From VFZN01 sp963709325 (lineage in GTDB: Bacteria; Acidobacteriota; Vicinamibacteria; Vicinamibacterales; UBA2999): a stretch of DNA of 64,000 nucleotides. A model generated the notes under the pieces. The model had not been told where the DNA came from. It saw nothing but the letters and a program-made list of their open reading frames with translations, and made no database searches. Numbering within the stretch: position 1 is the stretch's first letter; the number at the start of each line of letters is the position of its first letter. Below, piece after piece: positions 9,052-16,149 of the stretch. The stretch lies in assembly GCA_963709325.1 (NCBI GenBank), contig CAVPVV010000003.1, forward strand, positions 3,658,001-3,722,000, in the 5' to 3' direction. Both the position numbers and the translations under genes were made by a program.

Positions 9052-9411
9052 ATGCACATGCAACGAGGGCGGAACGCGGTTCGCCTGGTGGAGGCCTACG
9101 TCCGAGCGAACCCTGACCGGGAGATGGCGATCGCGAGTCTCTCGCGCCGGGTCGGCCTGAGTGAGCGCGGCCTCCGCAAAGCTTTCTACGGGGTGCACGG
9201 GATGAGCCCTAAAAGGTGGATAATGGCGGCTCGGCTGGAACGGGTCCGGCGCACTCTGTCCCTCCCCCCCGCGGACGGCCTCACCGTGACCGAGGTGGCG
9301 ACTCGTCATGGGTTCTTCGAACTCGGCCGGTTCGCCTTCACCTATCGGCAGACATATGGCGAGAGCCCGTCTGCGACGCTGCGCGAGTCCCGGCAGCGGA
9401 GCGCGGCGTAG
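9052..9411 (+). CDS. Small AraC-type HTH transcription factor
   Basis: This 119-residue protein consists almost only of the AraC/XylS DNA-binding domain: the first helix-turn-helix spans about 28-50 (IASLSRRVGLSERGLRKAF) and the second ends in TVTEVATRHGFFELGRFAFTYRQTYGESPSATLR. It lacks an effector-binding domain, so it may be constitutive or controlled by its level. It is divergent from the sensor kinase and 10 nt upstream of the sigma-54 activator gene, so it may take part in the same signalling cluster. The start offers two in-frame ATGs (9052 and 9058), and the first is used. Confidence 0.85.
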   Translation: MHMQRGRNAVRLVEAYVRANPDREMAIASLSRRVGLSERGLRKAFYGVHGMSPKRWIMAARLERVRRTLSLPPADGLTVTEVATRHGFFELGRFAFTYRQTYGESPSATLRESRQRSAA

Positions 9412-9421
9412 GGAGGCGGCG

Positions 9422-11008
9422 ATGAGTGTTCTGATGCGCGCGCCAATCGACGGATCGGAAGCCGAAAGGCCGAGGCCCCGCTATCTCGACGGTGTTCTCG
9501 CCGATTTCGCCTCGACCCTCGCGACGGCGCCCGCCGATGCGGTCGGAGACACGGTCACGGAAATACTACGCCGGGTGTCTGCACGGCTGGAGCTGGACTG
9601 GGCGATCCTGCTGACGCAGGACGGCGTGGACTCGCGGCCCGTCGCCCTGCATCATGCCTGCGGGGCGCAGCCACCCGCGCCATCCTCCCTGCAGCACTTG
9701 CTCGAGAGCCGGTCGGTGGCGTCGTCACTCAGAGCGGGCCTCCCGGCCTGGTGTTCGCGGTTCGGCGACTTCGATGCGGATGCGGTAACCGATTCGTGGC
9801 TGTCCCAGGTTCAATCAGTGGCGCTCGTTCCGACGATGCCGGCGGACTCGCCGGGTACGCGGCTGACGCTCGGCGTCGGTTCGTCGACGCGCGAGTATCG
9901 CTGGACAACGGGAACGATGGAGCAGCTGCGTGTGCTCGCCGCCCTCATCAGCCAGGCGCTCTTGCGCCAGACCGGCCACGAGGCCTTGCGGCGTGCCCAG
10001 TCTGCGCTCCGGGCTCGCTCCACGCACGGAGCGGCGGGTGCGGTGGCGGGCCGCCCGAGTCCCCTTGCTCCGCCATCCTGGCAAATACTGGCGTCGGAGA
10101 GTCCGGCCGTGCACGTGGCGCTGGCCAAGCTCGAGCAGGTGGCCGCGACGTCGTCCACCGTGCTCCTCCTCGGTGAAACCGGCGTCGGGAAGGAGCGTTT
10201 CGCCCGCGCCATTCACGAACTGAGCGCTCGGGGCGAGCGGGATATGGTCGCCGTGAATTGTACGGCGATTCCCGAGACCCTCGTCGAAAGCGAATTGTTC
10301 GGCCGGGAAAGGGGCGCCTACACTGGAGCGCTCACACAGCAAGCCGGGCGATTCGAAGCCGCGAACGGATCCACGCTGTTCCTCGACGAAATCGGCGAGC
10401 TGTCGGCCGAGGTGCAGGCCAAGCTGCTCCGCGCCCTCGAAGCGCGCGTGATTCAACGGCTGGGCAGCATCCGGGAGACCAGCGTGGACGTCCGCATCAT
10501 CGCCGCGACGCACCGAAACCTGGATGAGGCGGTCGCGGCCGGGCGGTTCCGGGAGGACCTGTTCTATCGCCTCAACGTCTTCCCAATCCACATCCCGCCC
10601 CTGCGCGAGCGCCTCGAGGACATTCCGGTGCTGGCCTGGCGGTTCGTCGACGAGTTCTCCAAGACGATTGGCAAGTCGATCCATTCGATCTCGAACGAGT
10701 CGATGCAGCAGTTGCTGGCGTACTCGTGGCCGGGGAACGTGCGCGAGCTGCGAAATCTCATCGAGCGCGCGATGATTCTCGCCAAGGGCCCGGTGCTGAC
10801 AATCGAGGTGTCACGGGCGGCGGCCCACGCCGCCCCGGTTTCCATGTCCATGAAGAATGTCGAGACCGCGCACATCCGCGCCGTGCTCCAGAGTACCAGC
10901 TGGCGCATCCGCGGGAAGGGGGGCGCCGCCGAGCGGCTGGAACTGAAGCCCTCCACGCTGGAGACCCGGATGGCCAAGTTCGGCATTACACGGCCGAAGG
11001 CCGGTTGA
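9422..11008 (+). CDS. Sigma-54-dependent transcriptional activator with GAF sensor
   Basis: This 528-residue protein has an N-terminal GAF-like region (about 20-195) and then an AAA+ domain with Walker A GETGVGKE near residue 248. The sigma-54 contact loop is GAYTGA (Tyr in place of the common Phe) near 298, and Walker B is LFLDEIGEL. GxRE-type sensor segments and WPGNVRELRN follow. The C-terminus (residues about 480-528) carries a Fis-like helix-turn-helix of the FhlA/NorR sort (GAAERLELKPSTLETRMAKFGI). It should activate sigma-54 promoters in response to a small ligand or redox signal bound by the GAF domain. ATG 9422 follows GGGAGG, whereas the longer frame overlaps the AraC-type gene. Confidence 0.93.
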   Translation: MSVLMRAPIDGSEAERPRPRYLDGVLADFASTLATAPADAVGDTVTEILRRVSARLELDWAILLTQDGVDSRPVALHHACGAQPPAPSSLQHLLESRSVASSLRAGLPAWCSRFGDFDADAVTDSWLSQVQSVALVPTMPADSPGTRLTLGVGSSTREYRWTTGTMEQLRVLAALISQALLRQTGHEALRRAQSALRARSTHGAAGAVAGRPSPLAPPSWQILASESPAVHVALAKLEQVAATSSTVLLLGETGVGKERFARAIHELSARGERDMVAVNCTAIPETLVESELFGRERGAYTGALTQQAGRFEAANGSTLFLDEIGELSAEVQAKLLRALEARVIQRLGSIRETSVDVRIIAATHRNLDEAVAAGRFREDLFYRLNVFPIHIPPLRERLEDIPVLAWRFVDEFSKTIGKSIHSISNESMQQLLAYSWPGNVRELRNLIERAMILAKGPVLTIEVSRAAAHAAPVSMSMKNVETAHIRAVLQSTSWRIRGKGGAAERLELKPSTLETRMAKFGITRPKAG

Positions 11009-11081
11009 GCGCGAAGCCAGGCGCCCGTGTGGCGGCCTTCGAACGTAGCGCGGTTGTCGGTGCAGGCCAGGAGGAGGAACG

Positions 11082-11636
11082 ATGATCATCAAGACTGCGG
11101 CAGTTCTGACAGTGGCAATGTGCGTGTCGCTTGCAGCGGCCGAATCGGGCCAGCCAGCGATTACCAAGGGCAAGACGATGAGCTCGACGGCCACGATACT
11201 GGCCATCGACAGCACGGCTCGGATGATCACGCTGCGTGACTCGAGTGGGCTCGAGGACGTCTACACCGTGGGTCCGGAGGTTCAGCGTTTCAACGAGCTC
11301 AAGGTCGGCGACTCGGTGAAGACGACCTACTACGAGTCAACCGTGCTGCAGATTCGCAAGGCGGGCTCGACGCCCGGACCGACCGGGACGTCGGGAGGGG
11401 TGACCCCCGGCACCGGCGCGCTCCCCTCGGGAACGATGGGCGTGCAGGAGAAGATGACGGTGACCGTCAAATCGATCGATCCCAGCATGCCCTCGATCAC
11501 GGTGACCACGCCTGACGGCCGCACGGTGACCCGCAAGGTGGAAGACAAGAAGAACCTCGAGGGTGTCGCCGTCGGCGACATGATCGATGTGACCTACACA
11601 CGCGCGGTGCTGTTGAGCATCGATCGCGCTCAGTAA
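11082..11636 (+). CDS. Exported small protein with two beta-barrel-like repeats
   Basis: This 184-residue protein has a signal peptide (residues 1-21, ending SLAAAE). Two related segments flank a Gly/Pro/Thr-rich linker (about 92-112): ATILAIDSTARMITLRDSSG with FNELKVGDSVKTTYYES, and VKSIDPSMPSITVTTPDG with LEGVAVGDMIDVTYTRA. Each looks like a small beta barrel of the kind seen in DUF5666-type or copper-binding CusF-like periplasmic proteins, but metal ligands (His/Met clusters) are not evident. It has a strong ribosome site, GGAGGAACG, before ATG 11082. Function is unknown, and the duplication suggests tandem OB-like modules. Confidence 0.75.
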   Translation: MIIKTAAVLTVAMCVSLAAAESGQPAITKGKTMSSTATILAIDSTARMITLRDSSGLEDVYTVGPEVQRFNELKVGDSVKTTYYESTVLQIRKAGSTPGPTGTSGGVTPGTGALPSGTMGVQEKMTVTVKSIDPSMPSITVTTPDGRTVTRKVEDKKNLEGVAVGDMIDVTYTRAVLLSIDRAQ

Positions 11637-11679
11637 CAGACGACGCGGCGTTCCCCCAGCGCCGCATCTCGTGCGTCTG
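11637..11679 (+). terminator. Possible terminator hairpin after the repeat-domain protein
   Basis: Immediately after the stop codon an outer stem CAGACG/CGTCTG encloses an inner GCGGCG/CGCCGC stem. There is no strong T tract after it, so it could equally be an mRNA 3'-end stabiliser. Confidence 0.4.
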
Positions 11680-11825
11680 TCCCGACCAGAGGAGAGCCGC
11701 CGGCGGCGGTCGATTCGGTCGCTGGTCAGGCCGCGGGCCACGCCGCGGTTGGGAGGTCCGAAGGGTGCGGCAGCTCGGAAGACGCCTCGACCGAGAGCCG
11801 GCAGGCGAAGCCCGCAGCAAGCTGA

Positions 11826-11968
11826 GGACGCTCGGCCAGGGCCGGTGCCCGGGACGTCCTCGACGCGGTAATTCCGCTGATGCTGGGATGACTGAGCGAC
11901 GCCAGAAGGCGCGGCTCGCGCTCGAAGCGCGCGAGCCGCTCCGGATCGGAGGTGAAGGCGAGTCTCAC
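11826..11968 (-). pseudogene. Remnant of a Ser/Thr protein kinase N-lobe
   Basis: In one minus-strand frame, residues reading FTSDPERLARFEREPRLLAS then LSHPSI match the alphaC-helix region of acidobacterial kinases. The intact kinase at 51685-54474 has DPDRLMRFEREARTLASLNH then PSIAQVYG at the same point. After HPSISGI the frame passes to APALAER, resembling the later GPTLAER-type segment with the intervening stretch missing. No start, no P-loop and no catalytic HRD are present. The 430-bp gap from 11637 to 12065 holds only this fragment and the hairpin listed above. I infer a decayed kinase gene. Confidence 0.5.
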
Positions 11969-12065
11969 GATTCCTGCGAAATTGACGCCAAAATCGCGTT
12001 ACCGTTCGCGACGACCCGCCGTACCGGTACCAAAATTACTTCCACCACACCACACCACAGCGCTG

Positions 12066-12950
12066 CTAGTGCACCCGCCCTTGGTGTAGTTCCGCTTCGG
12101 CGGCATCGATGAAAGCGCGGTAGCCCTCGGGGTCGATGAACGGGTCGACCGGGTGCTTCGCAGTGGTGCTTGCGACGTACTTGGGATACCTGCCCCAGAC
12201 ACGGGCATGATTGGTCACCCAGATATCGGCGGAAAGACTTCGCAGTACGCGCAGGCTGCGCTCGCGGTCGGCTCCCTGTTCTGGATACCGCGACGTTGCC
12301 AGCACTCCGGGGTCACACACGCTTACGACATTCAGCACCCGGTCGCCGTCGCGGACCGGGAACGACCACGACGTGCAGCCGCGGGTGTGGCCGGCGGTGA
12401 CGTGCGCGGTGAGCGCGATCGGTCCGACCCGAATCGTGTCGCCGTCCTTGAAGCGGTGGTCAACGCGCGGGGGCGGGTAGCCGAGGACGCCGATCCAGAT
12501 GAGGGCCCTTAACGGCAGAACGAGATCGGGGTCGTCGCCGCCGGAGGCGAGGGAGTCGGCGCTTGCTTCGCTGGCCCACAACTGGGCACCCGACGCCTGC
12601 TGGAGCACTGTCAGCCCGCCCCCATGGTCAGGGTGCGGCTCCGAGTTCAGGAGCACCTTGACGTCCTTGATGTCGAAGCCAAGCTTCGCGATGCTCGCCA
12701 TGATCATCGGCGCGGTGGTGGGATAGCCGCCGTCGAGCACGACGTGGCCCTCGGGCCCGGTGATGAGGAAGGCCGCGACGTCGTTCGCGCCGACATAGTA
12801 AAAGTTGCCGGCTATGCGGAACGGGTCGGCAGGCTGCTGCCCGCCGATTTTTGTCGCGTTCAACCACCGGCCGACGAGCACCAGCGCAACAACGCTCAGG
12901 ACTGCCAGCAGAAACGCCAGCCGACATCGGTTGGTGAAGAGATGCAACAT
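12066..12950 (-). CDS. Subclass B3-like metallo-beta-lactamase with Glu at the first zinc position
   Basis: This 294-residue exported or membrane-anchored protein has a hydrophobic N-terminus at 10-28. The metallo-beta-lactamase fold is shown by VVLDGGYPTT, NSEPHPDHGGGL (104-109 is the metal motif), TAGHTRGCTSW with His188, and VTNHARVWG with His248. Canonical B3 enzymes have His-x-His-x-Asp-His. Here the first His is Glu104, followed by His106, Asp108 and His109. Glu at this position is the mark of the B3-E subgroup (for example SIE-1 and CSR-1, from general knowledge). It is therefore a candidate carbapenem- or cephalosporin-hydrolysing enzyme, although other MBL-fold hydrolase activities are possible. 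ATG 12950 was chosen at the signal sequence; AGGAGG lies about 14 nt upstream. Confidence 0.85.
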   Translation of the reverse strand: MLHLFTNRCRLAFLLAVLSVVALVLVGRWLNATKIGGQQPADPFRIAGNFYYVGANDVAAFLITGPEGHVVLDGGYPTTAPMIMASIAKLGFDIKDVKVLLNSEPHPDHGGGLTVLQQASGAQLWASEASADSLASGGDDPDLVLPLRALIWIGVLGYPPPRVDHRFKDGDTIRVGPIALTAHVTAGHTRGCTSWSFPVRDGDRVLNVVSVCDPGVLATSRYPEQGADRERSLRVLRSLSADIWVTNHARVWGRYPKYVASTTAKHPVDPFIDPEGYRAFIDAAEAELHQGRVH

Positions 12951-13099
12951 GGGTTCGATCGGGTCCTCCTGGCCGGTACGACCGAGGCCTGCCGGTGCGG
13001 TGCGAAGGATCGCCTGCCGGACGCCGCTCAGTCTTGAGCAGCCGGTGAGCATTACGCCAGATCACGCACACTCGCCGGCCCGCAAGCGGGTCGACGGGC

Positions 13100-13750
13100 G
13101 TGCTTCGGACGGGATGGCCGGCGGGCATGGTGATTACGGTGCTGACCCTGGGCGTGGTCCACGCCGAGGCGCAGACGCAGTGGGATGTCGCAGGGACGGC
13201 GGGCCTGTTTTCGGCTCATACCGACCCCGGCTCTGAAGTTGGCTACGCCGACGACTGGACCAACGCGGCGCACGGAGGCGTGATGATCGGGCGCTATTTG
13301 TCGCGACATCTCAAGCTCGAGCTCGAGGCGTCGGCCACGACTCGCGGTAGACAGTACGCCTCGACTCTCATCTCTGGCTGGCCTTACCCCTACTGGCTCA
13401 CCACCGAGGTGCGCACGTCGGTTCGCTCCCTGGGAGGCGTCGTCGGCTGGCAGTTCCGGGACAACGAATGGGTCCACCCGTTTGTCGTTGGCGGAGTATC
13501 GGCGGACTGGGACGACTCCATCTTTCACACGCCGCCGCAGCCCTACTACGGTGACCCTCGAGGCCCTTCCGTTCCCCTCAACGACGCGCGAACCGAACAG
13601 CGCACTGATTTCCACCTGCGGGCGGTCGTCGGCGGCGGCGCGAAGCTGTATTTCACCGAGCGCGCGTTCGTCCGGACCGACGGCCGCTTCACATGGGGTT
13701 CGGATCGGCAGCATCTTGCACTCCGGGCCGGCATTGGCATCGACTTCTGA
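13100..13750 (+). CDS. Outer-membrane beta-barrel protein, OmpA/porin-like
   Basis: This 216-residue protein starts at GTG 13100 (ATG 13127 is the alternative). A signal peptide ends near HAEAQ. The mature part alternates polar and hydrophobic residues in strands (TAGLFSAHTD, GGVMIGRYLSRHLKLELEAS, LGGVVGWQFRDN, HPFVVGGVSAD) and ends ALRAGIGIDF with the C-terminal Phe typical of barrel proteins. It resembles the small 8-stranded outer-membrane barrel domain family. It is followed 11 nt later by a small exported protein in the same direction, suggesting co-transcription. Confidence 0.75.
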   Translation: MLRTGWPAGMVITVLTLGVVHAEAQTQWDVAGTAGLFSAHTDPGSEVGYADDWTNAAHGGVMIGRYLSRHLKLELEASATTRGRQYASTLISGWPYPYWLTTEVRTSVRSLGGVVGWQFRDNEWVHPFVVGGVSADWDDSIFHTPPQPYYGDPRGPSVPLNDARTEQRTDFHLRAVVGGGAKLYFTERAFVRTDGRFTWGSDRQHLALRAGIGIDF

Positions 13751-13761
13751 GGTTTCTCGCC

Positions 13762-14154
13762 ATGCGCGTCTTCATTAATTTCGTTGTCATCACGGCTTTG
13801 ATCGCCGTCCCGCTTTCCGTTCGAGCGCAGGAACCACTCGCGCCCACGGTCGAGACCGCTGCCCTTCAGCAACTCGCTTCAGGGATCCCGATCGGCTCGC
13901 GCATCAAGGTCCGCACCGCCGACGGCCGGCGGCTCACGGCTACCTTGATGGCCGCCGATGCCCAGCGGATCATCGTCAAGCGCCGCTCGCGGGTTCCGGA
14001 GCCGGCCGTTTCGATTGCGTTCGCCGATTTGTCCGAGCTTCGGCGGGACGAGGGCGGCGGCATGAGCGTCGGCAAGGCGGTTGGCATCGGGCTCGCGGCC
14101 GGTGTCGGCGCCATCCTCACACTCTTTGCGCTCGCCATCGCCATGAGCGACTGA
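13762..14154 (+). CDS. Small exported protein with C-terminal membrane helix
   Basis: This 130-residue protein has a signal peptide (residues 1-22, ending SVRAQE). A small beta-rich region (about 45-95: GSRIKVRTADGRRLTATLMA, RIIVKRRSRV) looks Sm/SH3-like. A glycine-rich hydrophobic helix lies near the C-terminus (VGIGLAAGVGAILTLFALAIAM). The family is not recognised. The RVPEPAVSIAFADLSELRR segment is typical of exported acidobacterial proteins with a regulatory strand before a membrane anchor. ATG 13762 is placed directly at the signal peptide. Confidence 0.7.
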   Translation: MRVFINFVVITALIAVPLSVRAQEPLAPTVETAALQQLASGIPIGSRIKVRTADGRRLTATLMAADAQRIIVKRRSRVPEPAVSIAFADLSELRRDEGGGMSVGKAVGIGLAAGVGAILTLFALAIAMSD

Positions 14155-14290
14155 CTGTCACACGCGGCGGTCAACGTCCTGTTCCGGTGGCACCTCGGCC
14201 GAAAAACTCTCACGAATCCGTGCGTTCGCGCGGGCATTGCCATTGCACCGAGGGATGACAGGCCGCCCCCCGGCCAGAAGGAAGGTTGCC

Positions 14291-14773
14291 GTGCACAGGA
14301 TCACCAAAGGGTTGGTTTGCGCGCTGCTGGCAAGCACGATGAGCCTCCAGACGGTCCCGGCGCTGGCGCAGAAACACAAGGATCGGGACCGCCATGAGGA
14401 TCGGTGGGAGCGCGAAGATCGCGACTATCGCCGATACGATCGTCGCGATCCGCCCCGCGAGTGGCGCAGCTACGACGCCGGCCGGGTCGAGCGCGGACAG
14501 CCCTACTACGATGCCGCGCGCTACTACCGGAGCGGGCCAGCCTACCAGTCCTACCGGCTCGGTCCCAACGATCGCGTCTACCGCGGCTACGACAACCGCT
14601 ATTACTGCCGGCGCGACGACGGCACGACGGGCCTGATCGTCGGCGGCATGGCCGGCGGCGTACTCGGCCAGATCATCGCGCCCGGTGGTTACAAGACGCT
14701 GGGCGTCCTTCTCGGAGCCGGTGCCGGGGCGCTGGTCGGACGCGCCATCGACGATGGCGTCGAATGTAGATAG
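14291..14773 (+). CDS. Exported protein with glycine-zipper 2TM domain
   Basis: This 160-residue protein starts at GTG 14291, 5-6 nt after AAGGAAGG; upstream starts lack a good site. The signal peptide ends near PALAQ. A low-complexity region rich in Arg, Asp and Tyr (about 28-110) follows, then a glycine-zipper (GLIVGGMAGGVLGQIIAPGG then LGVLLGAGAGALVGRAIDDG). Glycine-zipper proteins of this kind are usually outer-membrane or periplasmic and related to Rick_17kDa/SlyB lipoproteins, but no lipobox is visible here. The exact role is unknown. The Arg/Asp/Tyr region resembles RcnB-type periplasmic tails. Confidence 0.75.
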   Translation: MHRITKGLVCALLASTMSLQTVPALAQKHKDRDRHEDRWEREDRDYRRYDRRDPPREWRSYDAGRVERGQPYYDAARYYRSGPAYQSYRLGPNDRVYRGYDNRYYCRRDDGTTGLIVGGMAGGVLGQIIAPGGYKTLGVLLGAGAGALVGRAIDDGVECR

Positions 14774-14821
14774 GCCTCCTTTGCTATCCTCCTCCTGCCA
14801 GTCGATCTGGCAGGAGGGGCG

Positions 14822-15988
14822 ATGCGTTTTCGACACCTGGGTCTGAGCGGAGTTCTCACAGCGGCACTGGCAACTCTCGTTGCTTCCGGCGTTGGCGCCT
14901 GGTTCGAACAGGCACCCGTTCTCCAGGGCATCCCGAAGTTTCAGGCCGATCCGAGCTGGCCGAAACTGCCAGCCGACTGGTCGTGGGGCCAGGTGATCGG
15001 CATCTTCGCCGATGCGCAAGGCCACGTCTGGACCTCCAACCGCAACCGAATCTCCGAATGGGCGCCCGACGGCACGTTGGTCCAGTCCTGGGACGCACGC
15101 GGACCCAACGGCAACTGGAGCACCATCCACGGGCTCTTCGTCGATCACAACGGGTTCGTCTGGACCAACGCCCGCGAAAGCCAGCTCACCGTGAAGTTCA
15201 CGAAGAAGGGAGAGGTGGCGATGGTCATCGGCCGGTTCAACGAAACCGGCGGCAGCAACGACACGACGCTGATGGGACGCCCGTCGGACATCTGGGTCGA
15301 TCCGGCAAACAACGACGTGTTCGTCGCCGACGGCTACGGGAATCGGCGCGTCATCGTCTTCGACGGCGCCAACGGCAAGTATCTGCGTCACTGGGGGGCG
15401 TATGGCAAACGGCCCGAGGATCCGCCGCCGGGAGTGGACGAGCGGGCGGCCGCAGGTGACGCGGCAACTCCGCCCGATGGTCCGGTCCCGGCTGCGGCGC
15501 CGTCGCAGCTGCGGATTCCGCACGGAATTGCCGGGTCGCGCGACGGGCTCCTCTACGTCGCCGACCGCGCCAACAATCGCATCCAGGTGTTCCGCCACAA
15601 CGGAACGTTCGTTCGCGAGAAGATCCTGCGGCCGCACTGCGGCGCCGAGGAGAAGGCGAGCTGGGCGCCAAAGCGTCCCTGCGGCCGCGAGGCGGCGTTC
15701 TCGATCGCGCTCTCCCATGATCCGCCGCAGTCGTATCTGTATGTCGCGGATGGCGGCACCCACGTGATTACCGTGGTCCGGCGGAGCGACCTCGAGGTGG
15801 TTGACGAGTTCGCCGGACCCGGCGTCGGCCCGGGCCAGCTTGGCCGGCCGCACAACATCACGGTCGATCCGTCCGGCAATATCTACGTGGCTGAGGCGGC
15901 CGGGCCCGAGGTCAAGGATCCGGCAACGGGCCAGACCCGCCAGGCTGGATTCCGCGCCCAGAAGTTCCGATACCTAATGGGACGTTAA
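14822..15988 (+). CDS. Exported NHL-repeat six-bladed beta-propeller protein
   Basis: This 388-residue protein has a signal peptide (residues 1-27) after an AGGAGGGG ribosome site. NHL-type blades recur: ADAQGHVWTSNRNRISEWAP, VDPANNDVFVADGYGNRRVI, GSRDGLLYVADRANNRIQVF, PQSYLYVADGGTHVITVV and VDPSGNIYVAEAAG. Similar proteins are annotated as peptidylglycine alpha-hydroxylating lyase-like, but the propeller alone does not establish that activity. A Pro/Ala-rich insert (about 200-230) lies between blades. It is probably a secreted binding or lyase protein, and the substrate is unknown. Confidence 0.85.
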   Translation: MRFRHLGLSGVLTAALATLVASGVGAWFEQAPVLQGIPKFQADPSWPKLPADWSWGQVIGIFADAQGHVWTSNRNRISEWAPDGTLVQSWDARGPNGNWSTIHGLFVDHNGFVWTNARESQLTVKFTKKGEVAMVIGRFNETGGSNDTTLMGRPSDIWVDPANNDVFVADGYGNRRVIVFDGANGKYLRHWGAYGKRPEDPPPGVDERAAAGDAATPPDGPVPAAAPSQLRIPHGIAGSRDGLLYVADRANNRIQVFRHNGTFVREKILRPHCGAEEKASWAPKRPCGREAAFSIALSHDPPQSYLYVADGGTHVITVVRRSDLEVVDEFAGPGVGPGQLGRPHNITVDPSGNIYVAEAAGPEVKDPATGQTRQAGFRAQKFRYLMGR

Positions 15989-16002
15989 GTCGATTTCTAA
16001 AG

Positions 16003-16025
16003 CGGCCGTTCCGTAGGAACGGCCG
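16003..16025 (+). terminator. Perfect 10-bp hairpin after the NHL gene
   Basis: CGGCCGTTCC and its exact complement flank a 3-nt GTA loop, 15 nt after the stop codon at 15988. No T tract follows on the plus strand. Read on the minus strand the flank is TTTAGAAATC. It may be an intrinsic terminator or transcript-end stabiliser. Confidence 0.5.
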
Positions 16026-16149
16026 ATGACCGCTCCCCGAGCATGCACTTGGGTCGAAAGAAATCGTTGATACGCTCCACTAGGAAACCCGCGCTGAGGC
16101 TGCCCCGCAGCAGCGCCGCGGCGGTCATGGCGGTGAGCGCGCTGGTTCG

